Below are positions 45,690 through 58,558 of a stretch of DNA of 64,000 nt, piece by piece (the stretch's first letter is position 1; every line of letters begins with the position of its first letter). This DNA comes from Diplonema papillatum (Eukaryota > Euglenozoa > Diplonemea > Diplonemida > Diplonemidae): assembly GCA_030068145.1 (NCBI GenBank), contig JAPJBO010000833.1:37293-101292 (forward strand), written 5' to 3'. Under the pieces are notes generated by a model, which saw only the letters and a list, made by a program, of their open reading frames with translations, was not told the DNA's origin and searched no databases. Made by a program: the position numbers and the translations under genes.

Positions 45690-48600
45690 ATGCGACGCGC
45701 GGTGAGTGGGAATGACCTGCACTCAGCATGGGGGAGCCGTATGAAGTCGGGATCGAGTAAAGGCCAACTGAGCCCGTCCTTGAGTAGGACGATGTCTGCA
45801 ACACAGGACGTTGACTCTGCGGTGGCAAAGCTGCTGGGAGCGGAAGAAGGAAGCGAGTGGTTTGCGACGCTCGTCACGCGGCAGACAGCGACTCTAGCTG
45901 GCGACCAGCTGAAACAGGCCCTGCGGATATCCGGGAAGAAACTTTATGAAATCGGTCGATCTCCGGTGGAATCCCATCGAAGGGCGTGCGTTAATGCCGT
46001 TGCCGCAATCCTGCGCTCTGATGCCATAGCTCAAATAGCCGAGTTGTCCGCGGCACAGGAGTACGTTCTCCTGCTGCACAAAGCCGTCGACTACTGTTTA
46101 AAGCAGGCAATAACTCACGACGACGTTCTCCGAGCCGCAGACGTCATGGGCGATCTCCTCAAAAGAGGTGCCAGGGGAGCAATAGGTGGTGACATCACCA
46201 TTGACCTCACCAAAGCTATGGCGTACCAAGGCTCCGAGTGGCTTGCGCAAGGCAAACCGTACCGTGTACACGCAGGGGCGGCTCTTGTCTTGCAGTTCGC
46301 CACGAATGCGCCCCAATACATCCTGCCGCACTTGGGGCTGTTAACTCAAGCCATTCCTCGTGCGCTCAGCGGCGACGCGAAAACGCAAGAAACCGGAGCT
46401 GCTGCCATAGCTGCTCTCGCCAGTTGCGGTGACGCACAGACAGCTGCTTCATTGCTGAGGTTGACCGTGTCGTATTCGTCGCACACCAACCCGTCATTAT
46501 CGAAGGGGGCCTTCCTATCTGTTATTAAGCTTCTGTCCTGCGACTTGCCAAGGCACACATTCATCCCCGTGGCAACGAGCATCATGGACACAGCCTTGTC
46601 TCACTTCACCACGACCATGTCAGAAGCGAACCGCCCGTATGCTTTGCGGCTGATTCAAGCTGTCGCAAAGGCGGACCTAATCGAGGAATCTCGGATTCCA
46701 TTGGTATTCGATCAGCTCATGAGCATCCTTGCAGACGCTACGCGTGGCAACAAGCGCACCGAGCTTGCTCCCGCATTCCAGGCCATCACAGAGGTCTGCA
46801 AGCTGCAGTTGATACACGAGGACGTCGTCGTTGTGAACGATGTAACTTCCGTGTGGAACACTGCGTCTGCTGCAATCGAAACGAACGTAAACGATTGTGC
46901 TGAAGCGGCGGCAGAGTGCTTGGCTAGCCTGGCGGCCTCGTACCAAGGCCGGGTCCCCTCAGTCGACGAGCGATTGATCGCTAAGATTTGCTCGTTGACA
47001 CTGAGTCGGTCTCTTGTTGATGTACTGCGCCGTCTGGGCACCGCACAACCTTGGATACGTGAGAGCACTACCCTGCAACTCTTGAATCGCGTGAAAGAAG
47101 TGCTGTCCAGCCCTCTTTCCAGCAGCGGCACCATTATTGCGTGCCTTGACAGCTTGCCTGAAGCTGACCTTCAAGGCATCGATCAGGCTTCGTTCGTCGA
47201 CACGGTCATAGCTCCACTTCTTGAGAACGACTCGGAAAGTGTTAAAATCTCAGCTGCCGGCGTGTGTTGCCGGCTGGCGTCGAAAAGCGAGATCAAACAA
47301 TGTTGGGAGGGCACTGTCACCAAGATCCTGGCTCTGGGCGTGCGCGACCCGAACGCGACAGTGCGGGTGCAGGTGTGGAAGTGCGTTGAAGCAGTGCACG
47401 AGGATATCTTCGATATCCTCGCTTCGCCTCGAAGTGCGCAGGCAATGTGTTTCTCGCTGTGTGACACCTGCGAGCCCGTCGCGTTCATGTCTTTAACACT
47501 CGCGACCAAAGTAGCACATGCCTCCCCTTTGGTCCCGCTTCGCCTGCGTGCTGCCATTCTCCGACAGTGGAATCAGATTCTGCATTCGCAGGACACACTT
47601 GAGCAGGCAAGAGCTGCTCGCGCCTTCGGTATCACGCACGCGGCTCTTCTTCGATCTTCTCCCACGTTAATGCCGATGGTATTCACGAGTGACGAGATGA
47701 TAGACGTGATTGCCGCCAAGCTCACCACGAGTGTACCGTTCGTGCAAGCTGCGCTGTTCCAGGTGCTTGCTCAGCTCGCACAGACAGAGGTGACTGTGTC
47801 CGAAGGCACACTGAACGAAATTGAAGCCATTGCCGTGGCGGCCATTCGAGGCGATTTAGGAACCGCATGCACGAAGCCGGGGATCTTAGCGTTGGCTGCC
47901 ATGGTGCAACACTCTGCTATGGAGGGGGTTGGCGTTATGCAACGACACAAGGGACTGCTTCGCCGTGCTTTGGATTGTTTAAAAGGATCGACTCAAGAAG
48001 CACAGGACGTCCGCATTGCGATGATGAAGTTAGTCGGCGTCATTGGAGCGATCACTCCTCTTCACGCTGGAAGTCTGCTGGAAGATGAGTCGAGCAAGGC
48101 GGACGATCTCCCTTGGGGAGTTCCGCTCACAGACCCTGATTATTACTCTTTCAGAGTCACTCGGGCGCTTCTCAACATTTTGCAGGAGCCGCGCCTGCGC
48201 CAGCACCATGCCGGAGCTCTACGCGCTATTCAGGCCCCGCTGAAAGTGCTCGGCACGTTACGTGTGATCAAGTTGTCGAAAGACATTATCCCCGTCCTCA
48301 TCGCCGTCGCGGAGGCGTCTTTTGCTGGTGACGAGTCAGTCATTGTGAATTTGCGCCTGGCGCTGCAGGCATTGAACACCCTTGCCACGCTGGTGGTTAA
48401 CAACATCGAAGAAGCGCGTCTGCCAGACCTCATGAAGATCGCCGGAAAGGGTATTCAATGCGAAGATCCGGCAGTCATCATGTCGGCTTTGCAGCTTATC
48501 GAAGTCGCTGCCCGCGGACTGGGCCCGACGTTCATTCCGTCCATGGACGAGTTAGCCGCACCGTTAGTCGCTTTTCTGGACTGTGAAAAAGACGAGAGCG

Positions 48601-51600
48601 CGTGTTTCGCGACGCTCCGCATATTCGAAACTATCAGCTCCTCAGCCTTGCGTCCGTACGTCCATCTCGTGGCGCGTGAAATGTGCGCCAATATCAGTAA
48701 CCCATCTTTGTCGTGCGCTCAGAAAGTGCGATGTATCGAAGTCACCTCTCGCGTTGTCATCCAAAATCCGGGCGTTCGTGACGTTCTTCCTATGCTGCTG
48801 CACACATTGCTGACTATTGTTGAACACGCATCTCAGGACTGCCCCTATGATTCCGTTGATAGTCCATCGTCTGCGAGTCTACCTTATGCGATGTCCAGCT
48901 CCGGGAACCCCGCGACGTCTGCAAACATTGTTGATCTCTGGATGATTGCAGTTCGCAGCCTGGGCGAGTTGTCCAGGGCTCTTGGCGGGTACGGCGGAAT
49001 TCATGAGACGCTGTTCGAGCCTGTAAAGAAAACTGTGGCGGCAACCGCGTTCGCCCTAGGCATTGCTGGGAGAACGCGAGACGCTGCGTGGGAAAGCGCT
49101 TCCATGGACGAAGTGCAGAAATTGCGGCTCTCCGCGAACGTCAATAGCAACGAGCCTTGCAGGCACACAGCTACGCAGCCACGACGCAGCCAGACCGAAG
49201 CCCCGCGCCCGGTGGACCACGCGGCTATTCTGAAGTCGCTGCAAGGATTCGGGTCGCCGGCGCTGTGGCTCGACAACTTCGCGCAGACCATTCTCGGAGA
49301 AAGCCCTCGCAGTATTTTGTGCACCGCGTCGTCGGTAGCTCGAGACTTCGCGCCTCTCGCCTACGAGCTCTTCGGCCCCAGCTTCGTTGCTCTCTGTGCC
49401 GAGGCAGATCGTATTAAGGCCTTTGAAATGCACTCGCAGCAGGCGGCGGACACAGCACCTTTGCGCAAGAAGTTCGAAGAAGCCGAGAATACAAGGAAGC
49501 AGCTCGTTGAAGTATTCAATCAGTTGTTGGGGCACACTAATCTTCCAGGCGACATCGTGCAGAAGCTGCTGTGCCTCGCAGAGTTTTACGAGAGGTTTGA
49601 AGAGGCAAAGGCCGCCTCCGCACCGAAGGGTGCACCAATCAGAGCTAACAAGGCGTCCAGGTACCTTCTGGCACCTCTTTCGCTGTGCAAGCTGGCCGAA
49701 CGCTGTGGCCTGCACGCGCGTGCCTTGCATTGGGCTGAGGCTGAGGTGCTGCGGCACCTAGGTGATGACGTGACGGCATGCAGATCTCTCGTAAAAGCGT
49801 GTAAGAATTTGGGGATTCATGGCGCTGAGGAAGGTGTGCTGGCCATTCTGAGAGAACGTGGTGTTGTTGACGAGCAAGACACACGTCTGCAGGAGGATCT
49901 CGGCAGCTTTCAAACCGCACTGAATGGATACAAACTATCAAATGATATTCACGGTATGGCACGCTGCCTAAGTAAACTTGGAGCGTGGCATGAACTTCTT
50001 TCCTTGGCGAATGCCACAACTGAAGTTTCGACACATGATCCTGTTATGGTCATGCATGTGGCCCGTGCCTCATGGCTGTTGGGACACTGGGATACTCTGG
50101 AACATGCTGGCTGCAAGATACTCGCCAGCGCAGACGCTGCAGGCGAAGGTGCAGGCTTCGCTGGCATTGGTCACTTCTATCTAGCAGTTGTGTCGACGAG
50201 CCGAGGAGAGTTCAAGAAGGCCCAACAGTTCATTCATCAGAGCCGACGAGCGATCGACAAAGAGCTCGAGGCGTACTTGAGCGAAGGTTATACCAGGTAT
50301 AGATTGCGTTTCCAGTGGTACGCAAACCACGGTTTTCATCTTTTCTCCATTGCCGCCGACGGGTTTACATCGGCTTCATTACATTTCTTACCACTTCCAA
50401 GAAACCAGCTTCGTGCAACAATTTGAGGCTGCATGCTATCGAATTGAAAGTAAGCCAAAAGCATCCTTACAAAAATTCGTTTGCAGCGAAAACAGATGGT
50501 GACGTGATCCAGCCACTGGGGGTGTGATCCAGCTAGGGCGTTGGGAAAGTCTTGGGGTCAACCCTGAATATTTTAGGTGGATCACACTGGCAGGTCAACA
50601 CGTAATACAGATCGTACGACACTCTCGTGAGCCTGCAGCAGTTGGTGGAACTCGAGGAGATTGTTGATTACAAGCAGACGATCGAGAAATTCCCTGATAA
50701 GGAAAAGGCAATGCTGGAACACCTTCGGTCCATATGGGATTCTCGATTGCAACGAATGTTGAAAGATCCGTCAAGTTTGCGAGGCACCTTGACGCAACGG
50801 AGCCTGCTGATTAAGCCGGAGGAACATCCGCAACCTTGGCTTGACTTTGCCGAGTCTTGCAAAGAACGAGCCGGTCAGCGAGGGCAAGCGAAAGATGTGC
50901 TGGTACTGCTAGCCGGCAGCCTCGATCCGCAGACGCTTCTGGCGAGCAACAAGCCTCCGCAGGTCGTGTTAGCTGCCCTGCAATTGCTGTGGGATGACCA
51001 TTCAACACATGAGCTGGTCGGGGTATGCCACGCTTTTTTTTAGAATGTATACTGCAAGCAGTAGTTCATTAAACATCTCTTGACTCTGTGGTGCTCACGA
51101 ACAAGGGGTTACATCAAGTTTGCGAGCCAGAAAGTGTAAGTGTAATACCACGTGAGTCGCGGAACCGTACCAAACCCTACCTCATCTCAGTATGTGCGTC
51201 ATCTTGCAGAGATCACTGATGTCGACGAAGTCAGAGTAGCGTCGTTGCTGAGTGCGGTTGCATGGCGCCAAAAGCTGTATGGCGAAAACGAAGAAGATAC
51301 CGACTGGCAGGAGCTGATAGAGATCCTGCGACCCGCCACGACGATGGTTCAGGACCAGGTCAGCAGTACCACTCAGCAAAAAGTGTGGCAGGAATGGGCG
51401 ATGCTGAACCACAATGCTGCGTTTGCGCTGAGTCGGGCGGAGTATGTCGTCGAGGGGATGAACGGCTTCATCAAGTGTGCCAACATCGGGTTGAGTGAGC
51501 TCGCGGTGCCAATGGTACTGCGGCTGTTGCAGCTGGTGTTTCAATTTGCGGGAGACGCGGCGGTAGCGCAGAAGGCGCGAACGGACTTGCAGTGGGTACC

Positions 51601-53952
51601 CGCCCCACTGTGGCTGCAGGTCGTGCCTCAGCTTGTGGCTCGATTAGGTGGCAACACCGCCGGTGGCGACATCATGGCGGAGATCCTCTGCCATGTGGCA
51701 ACTTCTTGCCCTCATGCTGTCGTGTACAGCTTGTTGCCGCCTGTGGTGTCGCCACCATCTCTGGATGTCGTCGCTAACTCACGAATGGAAGCAGCCATGA
51801 AGGTATTTACTTAGCGTGCTCGTTTCTGTCACTATCAGAACCAGATTCAGTTGATAGAACAAGGATAATCTCTCCGTGTATTGTTGAACCAGATTCAGTT
51901 GATAGAACAAGAATGATCTCCTGATGTATTTCTCTTCAAAATTTGAAACACATTTGCAGGTGATGGACGCGGTACGGTGGCAGGTGCCTCGTCTGGTGGA
52001 GGAGGCGGAGTTGATGGCCCGAGAACTTCGGCAGACGGCCATTCTCGAGTCGGAAAAGTGGCGACTAGCCCTGGAAGAAGCTCGCTCGAAGCACTACCGA
52101 GACCCGCAGAGACTCCTGCGCCCGCTGTTTGATTCCCTGAAAAGATACCCTTCCAACGTTGATCAGCAGCAGTTCATTGAGCGCTTCTCTGTTGCGCTGC
52201 TTGAGGCTGACGACTACTGGACGGCTGCCATGCAACTCGGCGACCATCTATCCTTTCAAAAGGCGTGGTCGATCTGTCACCGGGTACACCGCTTGCTGGA
52301 AGGCATGAAGAGCGAGATGGTCATGCGCGGCCTTTGCTTGTCGCGAGCAGCTCCGACCTTGGCTGAAGCAAAGGTTTGTAAGCTTTAAGTAGTAGAACTT
52401 GCGGGTCAATCACTCGCTTGTTGGGGTAAACAGCTCGCTTGGGCCTACGTGATGTGCAGCTTCGCCCGTCAGTCGTTCTGGAATCGTCGCACCGCCTAAA
52501 TATATTCATCCTTCTGCTCTTTCTGGCCTCTTTGCTGCCCTTTGGTTTGAAAATGACCCCAATTTCACATCACAGAATCTGCAAGTTGCGGTGCCCGGTT
52601 GCGCTGCACAACTCGACCCGCCGCTGATACACCACTTCAAGATGTACCTCGACGTTATCAATACGAAGACAAGTCCTAAGAAGCTGGGTCTTTTTGACGA
52701 TCGAGGCAAGCAGCATGACTACCTCCTCAAAGCTAACGAGGATCTTCGTCTTGACGAGCGCGTCATGCAGATACTGGGCCTCGTCCAAAACCTATTGCAG
52801 TTCGAAGGCGGCCAAGCAGCAGATGACGTCGTTCGCTTCTCAGTGGTTCCCGTTGGCACGAACGTTGGATTGCTCGGCTGGGTTGCTAATGCAGAAGATT
52901 TAGGAAGACTGGTTGTCAAGCAAAGAAATTACGGCATGCGATATTATGAAGTGTCGCTCATTCTTTCGGCGTGCAAGATGCAGAAAATTACTGACTGGCA
53001 GGCGCAGTCCATTCAGAACAGAATATCTGCTTTAGAGCTGGTGAATCGCGAAACTGACGGTGACGATATTCACAGGAGTCTGTGGCTTGGGTCGGCGTCT
53101 TCCGAGCGGTGGATTGCAACGAGAAGCGCGTTTTCAAGGTCGTTGGCTGTCATGTCGATGGTTGGGTATGTTTTGGGGCTTGGAGACCGTCACATGGGCA
53201 ACATTCTGCTGCAGAGAGCGACGGGGCGTGTCGTGCACATCGACTTCGGTGACTGCTTCGACGTCGCGAGAGAGAGAAAAGAGTTGGCAGAGCAGGTGCC
53301 ATTCCGCTTGACACGCCAGTTGCGACACGCGACAGGCGTCGGCGGTGTACGTGGTGTCTTTCGGCATACCGCGATATCGACCATGGGTGCCTTGCGGCGC
53401 GGAACGCCCCTTCTCATGGCCGTTCTCGAAGCTTTTCTGCATGACCCGCTCCTCCAGTGGCGATTGGTTCTCGACAACACGGAACCGACCGCCCCGCAGC
53501 AGCCCATGCAAGAAGTACCCGAAAATGTCATCGACGAAACGGACGAAGCAGCCGACATGCAGCGCACGCAACACATCAGCTCCGCCCTTGACGACATCAT
53601 ACAAAATGCCGATGACCAAACAGAAGGACAAGACGATAACTCGGAGTGCCTGCCACGTTCCTTCAAACCGCACCGCTCGATCAACCACATCCTGGGCAAC
53701 TCGCGCATCATCCCGAACCCTCATCCAGACGTGACGTGTGATAAGGCAAAAGACGTCGTTCGGTGCATCCTTCGCAAGCTTACAGGCACCGAATTCGCTG
53801 CAAAAACACACGAAGACCTTCTACTTTCTCCACATTCGCCAGCCGTGGCAACGGGAACCGGCATAGCAGCGCAGGTCGAGCGACTCGTTGAAGAGGCCAC
53901 GTCGTCCCAAAATCTTGCCGCTGCTTACAGCGGGTGGGCACCATGGCTGTAG
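45690..53952 (+). CDS. TOR: TOR serine/threonine kinase, six exons
   Basis: Exons 45690-50296, 50611-51022, 51106-51135, 51191-51802, 51960-52373 and 52576-53952 give 2483 residues, in the 2470-2550 range of known TORs. Residues 1-1150 are HEAT repeats. The FAT region follows (WLQVVPQLVARL is diagnostic), then the FRB (~1900-2000). The kinase has Lys2077 in LLKANEDLRLDERVMQ, the catalytic loop GLGDRHMGN (~2226-2234) and HIDFGDCFDVA with the metal-binding Asp2248. VPFRLTRQL and AVLEAFLHDPLLQWRL are TOR-specific; the FATC ends YSGWAPWL. TOR couples nutrients to growth in the TORC complexes. The 30-nt third exon fits the phases, but so does leaving it out. FRB contacts for rapamycin are altered (see findings). 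The ATG is the first in frame. Confidence 0.93.
51841..51936 (+). repeat. 48-bp tandem duplication in a TOR intron
   Basis: CCAGATTCAGTTGATAGAAC begins at 51841 and again at 51889, inside intron 51803-51959. Confidence 0.8.
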
Positions 53953-55232
53953 AGTTTCGGTCTCCACATTTATTTGGCCTTCCCCAGTTGCAGTGAATTC
54001 CCATTCAACGATCGAATTCGCCACTCCGTGCAGTCCACGAAGCGCAATAGTGATGAACGCTCTGCGCTGTGTTTGTTCGGAGTGTGCAATGGGGGATGAG
54101 AGCTGCATCACGGCTCTCCACAAAAAGCCCTATGACAAGAAGGGTCGGGAAACGCTACGTTTTTAGTCGCAACATCCCTGCTTCTGAATTTTCCGCACAA
54201 TCGAACGCCATATTCAGGCATTTCTTGTGAGAAAAGCCTGCTTTGCACCGCCTCTTTTCAGTAGCTGACACATCGTCGCTTTGGGAGGAGGGGTGTCCCT
54301 TGCTGAATTAACGAACTTTTGAAATTGCTGCTTCTATCTAGATTGATTCGGGGACTAGGCCGCTCATCACAGTGTGATGTTGCGATGGACCTATGAACGA
54401 AATTCTGCTCATTCCCAAGGGCCGCAATGTATGTAAAGAACATCCCACTCGCTTCTTGTTTGTTCTTCGCATTGCTTTGATTGCTTTCCTGTCGTACATA
54501 CCTTCACAAAGAAGGTCTACACTTTTGACTCATATTCACGCGTGAGTTTGCGCGAATACGGTTGAGCAGTGCAGGGTTTTTGCAATCCAACTGCGGCCTG
54601 CGCGAGCTTTGGTGATCGCATCCGAGCAGAAGCTCGCTGAGGAGTGCTAAAGCGTGTGCAACAACCGTTGTTAAAATGGGCTGCCGTGCTTATCCTTTGC
54701 CCGCGGTGGTTTTGAGTGCAGTGTCCTGTTGTGAGTAGTATGCGAGTTCTCTTGCTCGCCGAAATTATCTCAATGACAAGCGAGAAGGTTCTGACCCTTC
54801 CTACCACAAAATATATGCATGTGCGATGTTTTGGAGGGAGTTGTTATCCTTTACCGGACCACGAGTCAAGTGATAGAGTCTCACGATAAAGTAACAATAC
54901 TCTGCAGAGGGCAGTGATCTGCACTCTGCACAAAACTGAAAGGTGTCGTGTTTTACATTTCGTTCTATCTCGTTCTATCGCACGACGTGAACACAGTCTT
55001 CTCGGCGAATCTGCGAGTCTCAAATAGAGATGATCCCGTTCCGTCATATGCGTGATCGGACGATGTCCAAACACCGTGAATTCGGGCAACTCACACACGC
55101 AGAGTGACACAGCCGTACCGAGCAATGTGCGAACCCTGTTCTTTTCGTAGTAAGGTTTAAAACTATGAAGCACGAAGAAAGTTTGCTATCTGTTCATCAA
55201 CTGTCAGAAACGTGTAGAAGAGAAAGGGTAAA
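53953..55232. other. Intergenic
   Basis: No supported gene or repeat. Confidence 0.4.
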
Positions 55233-55775
55233 ATGCGCACCCCAGCACGGGGTGCCTTTAGAAGGGCGCCCCAATGCAGCCAGGTGCAAGCGCGATTTAG
55301 CACGGAAAAGGTGGTACCGTCGGGCGCCGGTATCGTGAGCACCGAAGAGTACCCACTTTTCAGAAGCAAGATTCCGCGGTGGGTACGAAAGACAGCTGTC
55401 ATGTGGCACACGGTAGTGGACAGTGAGCGGGAAGAGTACCTCCGCAACGTGTGTCAGAGTCGCTGGAAGCTTCGCTTTGAAGAACAGCAACTGTCCGCGA
55501 TGCAGCGCTCACAGGAAAACTGGCACAACCAACGAGGCGACGTGGAGCCTGACGAGCCGTGCTATAAACAAACAGCACGAGGTATCCCCGGCTTTCATAT
55601 GGGCGACAGGATCTGGCCCATTGCGATGTTAAATGCCAACGTCATCTACGTGTCTGTGTTCCTCAAGAGTTTGACACTCGTCCTCGTGCCGGGCAGCGCA
55701 CTGAATCCTATCGCCGAGTATGCTTCAGTTTCGTGTGTTGTTCGAGCGCGTTCGATATCAATCATTTCAGGTTAG
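55233..55775 (+). CDS. Unknown mitochondrial-type protein, 3' end uncertain
   Basis: The ATG at 55233 opens MRTPARGAFRRAPQCSQVQA, a basic Arg-rich presequence, then FSTEKVV. The middle is helical and charged (SRWKLRFEEQQLSAMQRSQE). It ends in one likely membrane helix (NVIYVSVFLKSLTLVLVP). A GTATGC donor at 55718 (phase 2) would remove the last 19 codons. A CAG acceptor at 55771 then gives Glu-Leu-Val-stop and 164 residues; reading through gives 180. The single-helix layout fits an accessory subunit of an inner-membrane complex, which is inference. No family recognised. Confidence 0.6.
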   Translation: MRTPARGAFRRAPQCSQVQARFSTEKVVPSGAGIVSTEEYPLFRSKIPRWVRKTAVMWHTVVDSEREEYLRNVCQSRWKLRFEEQQLSAMQRSQENWHNQRGDVEPDEPCYKQTARGIPGFHMGDRIWPIAMLNANVIYVSVFLKSLTLVLVPGSALNPIAEYASVSCVVRARSISIISG

Positions 55776-57558
55776 TGTGAGTTTGAACAAAGTAAGATGA
55801 ACACCTCAAAGACCAGCCACAGTCAACGCCGCGTGGGTGCGGGCTTTTGATATCAATCATCATGTTTCAAACCCCCGATTGCGTTACGTAGCACCCAGAG
55901 GGTTGTACGAGGTGCAGTTGCCCATCCACCCCCTCAGTTCGCATCGGGGAATTGACGCCACCTCACCTGGAAGAAGTGTCTTGCTGCCTCATATCAATCA
56001 AGCCGCAGGCTTTTCGCCGCATGGCCAGAGGCTTCAAATGTCAATCGCTACAAATCAACCACGGGCGCTTTGAAATACGGGAAGCGAATCGAATAGAACG
56101 TTGATCGGGAGACTAATCGCCCGAACATCGCCTTAGGGCCGCTTAATTTAGCTACCTTTTACGCAAGAATTGTACCAAACAGGGAGGTCATGGACCAGTG
56201 CTTAGTTCCTCTGGCGTACTGGAATCCAAAGACAGACGTTAAGCCGTTTACCATTCCTGGAATCTCACGTATGCCTTTTTCATCTGGAACTGGAAGTCTC
56301 ACGTACACGTTTTTCATCGTCTGAGCAGCTCGCAATACTTCCCCGAGCCACACGGCGTTCTCACTCCAGAATGTACACAATGATCAGATTCGACCCCGAG
56401 TGACGTCAAGCCGTATTGGATATTAAGTTTCGTGGACGGCACAGAAGCTATAGTACTTTTCGAGGACGACACGCCTTCGAAATACGAAGCCATCTATCAT
56501 CTCCAGGTATGGAATTGTTTCCCCGTTTTCACATTTCTTATGAACTGCATGGTAATGAAACGCGCGTGACCATAAAAACTCCGTTTTTCACGCGTGATTC
56601 AAAAATGTCTCTTTTGAGGCACGTCGTAATGGGCGTACACCCTTCCACAGGCAGTGATGTAGTAGAGTAGGAAGTTGTCTGCGCGCTTCATGTACGTTGC
56701 AGGACTGATGTGTTGCAAACCGAAGGGGAGTTGAAGAGCACCGCGAGGGTGTCCGGTGCGCTGGGGGGGGGGGAGGTTATCAGAGCTCTGATCAACACGC
56801 AACGGACAACGTCATCGTACCCTGTTTGTGAGACAGTGTCGCAGCTTTCGAGAAGCCTCCGACTGGCGGACCCGAGACTGGGAAAATGGCGACGTGATGC
56901 TCAACTCACTGATCCGGCAAGTGGCAGTGGAATCATGTTCTGGAAAGCCCTCCGCCACTTCTCACCCAGGCCCTGGTTACGATGTCCCTAGAGGACCTGA
57001 GGTGCCTTCCCCGAGGCATCGGCTCGCCACAGGAAATTTGGAGCTACATTGCTGAAGCCATGCAACCCACCCGAAGCCTCACACCCATGGAATTCTGGTC
57101 CTGTTCATGAATGTATTGGAGCTGATGGTGCGCGGTGTTGCACAGAACCCGAATCTGGCAAGGGAAATTGCTCTGTTGTGTAAAGATTTTTGCACCAGCC
57201 ACCGCTCCCCGCGCACCACTCCCCGCCCGGTCGGAAAGAGATTGTACGAGGTTGAAACGACGACATAGCGCCGTTCACGAGCACAGATGAACGGCCGTTC
57301 GAGGAAGCGGGTGCCTGGAAGGGACAGAATACGGGTTCTTGCCACGCTCTTCACACGCGTACCACGCGCATCACGCGCGCGCCTACAAAAACGGGCTTTT
57401 TTGGTTCGCGCGTGAATCACGCCGGAACGCGCGTTTTACAACCATCTTTCGTCGGGTTTGCGAAGAGAAAGCTGCCCAGGAAGTAGCATATCATTTCTCA
57501 GCCCCGGTCTTAGCTTACATGAACACCCTTGCTGAGGAATGAACCCCAATGGAACAAC
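55776..57558. other. Intergenic
   Basis: Open frames near 56820-57050 and 57440-57542 have protein-like stretches (CEEKAAQEVAYHFSAPVLAY) but I could not link them to a gene. No repeat families seen. Confidence 0.35.
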
Positions 57559-58010
57559 ATGAGTCTTTCCAACAGATCATCCCACGTTCGGCGCTTGCTG
57601 TCGTCAACAGCTACCTCAACTACACAGCAACGCATACACGAACTCGATAAAGTGGACCGGAAGAAGTATTTGCCAATCGTGACAAACGCAAAAGATGTTA
57701 ACGGCTGGGTGAGAGTATGCGCTTTGTTAATCTCTTGCTCAGATTATTTGCATAGTTCCATTGCGGACCATGTCCTTGAATACACTTGGGTCGGAATTCC
57801 GATTGCGTAGGTCGTCTTTTTGGGGGTAGTTTGCCTGCAAAACTAAACACCAACAACAACAGGTAAAGTCACACGGGCTAGATAGCTACACGATAAATGA
57901 GCATGCACCACTTCGGTACGTGTAAGCTGCCGTCGCTTGACGCGCCTTTGAAGGCGTTTATTGTGCGCTTCGAGCCTCAGACCCTCTTCAGCAACAGTTG
58001 CCTGCTGTAA
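57559..58010 (+). CDS. Small mitochondrial-type protein, three exons
   Basis: Exons 57559-57714 and 57863-57915 (donors GTATGC and GTACGT, phase 0 between them) encode MSLSNRSSHVRRLLSSTATS ... NGWVR then VKSHGLDSYTINEHAPL. A third exon from 57992 would close it after five residues (stop 58008-58010, ~75 residues). An alternative acceptor at 57981 would give ~47 residues instead, ending inside the tandem duplication that follows. The Ser/Arg-rich start without acidic residues looks like a mitochondrial presequence. No family recognised. The C-terminal exon choice is open. Confidence 0.5.
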
Positions 58011-58063
58011 CCGCGTCAACGAGTTCGCGTCGAAAACGTTGCCGCGTACTCGTTCTCTGTTTG

Positions 58064-58364
58064 TTGAATGTCACAAAGACAAGGCAATTCCGTTGCCGAA
58101 CCTTGTATTCCCAGTACGCTTCTGCTAAGTATAGGTCTTCTGCAAGCACTACTTTTTCCTTCACCTTGCTGTCTTATCCCCTGCGACAGTTGAAAGTGTA
58201 TGCTTGCTAGTCTTAGATCAGCTTCTTGAATGTCACCCACAAAAACAAGCAGGCGATCCGTTGCCGAACCTTGTGTTCCCAGTACGCTTATGCGAAGCAA
58301 AGGTCTTCTGCAAGCACTACTTTTTCCTTCACCTTGCTGTCTTGCTCGCTGCCACAATTGGAAA
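58064..58364 (+). repeat. Tandem duplication, period 162 bp
   Basis: The segment starting TTGAATGTCAC at 58064 repeats at 58226. Both copies share GTTGCCGAACCTTGT, CCCAGTACGCTT and GCAAGCACTACTTTTTCC in order at high identity. Confidence 0.85.
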
Positions 58365-58558
58365 CTTGCCAGTATGGCAAGCTGACTGAGCCCACTCAAT
58401 AGAACGCTGCAGCCCGTTGTATGCTAGGGCTTAACATATCATTTAGCAAGAGCAGTGTACGCTCGTGTAGTTGGTCGCAGATGATTTAGGCTCGCAGTAT
58501 CTTAGCAAACTAATAGCAGCTTCGTGTGCTGTATCGACTTATTGCCAGGTTTAACGCA

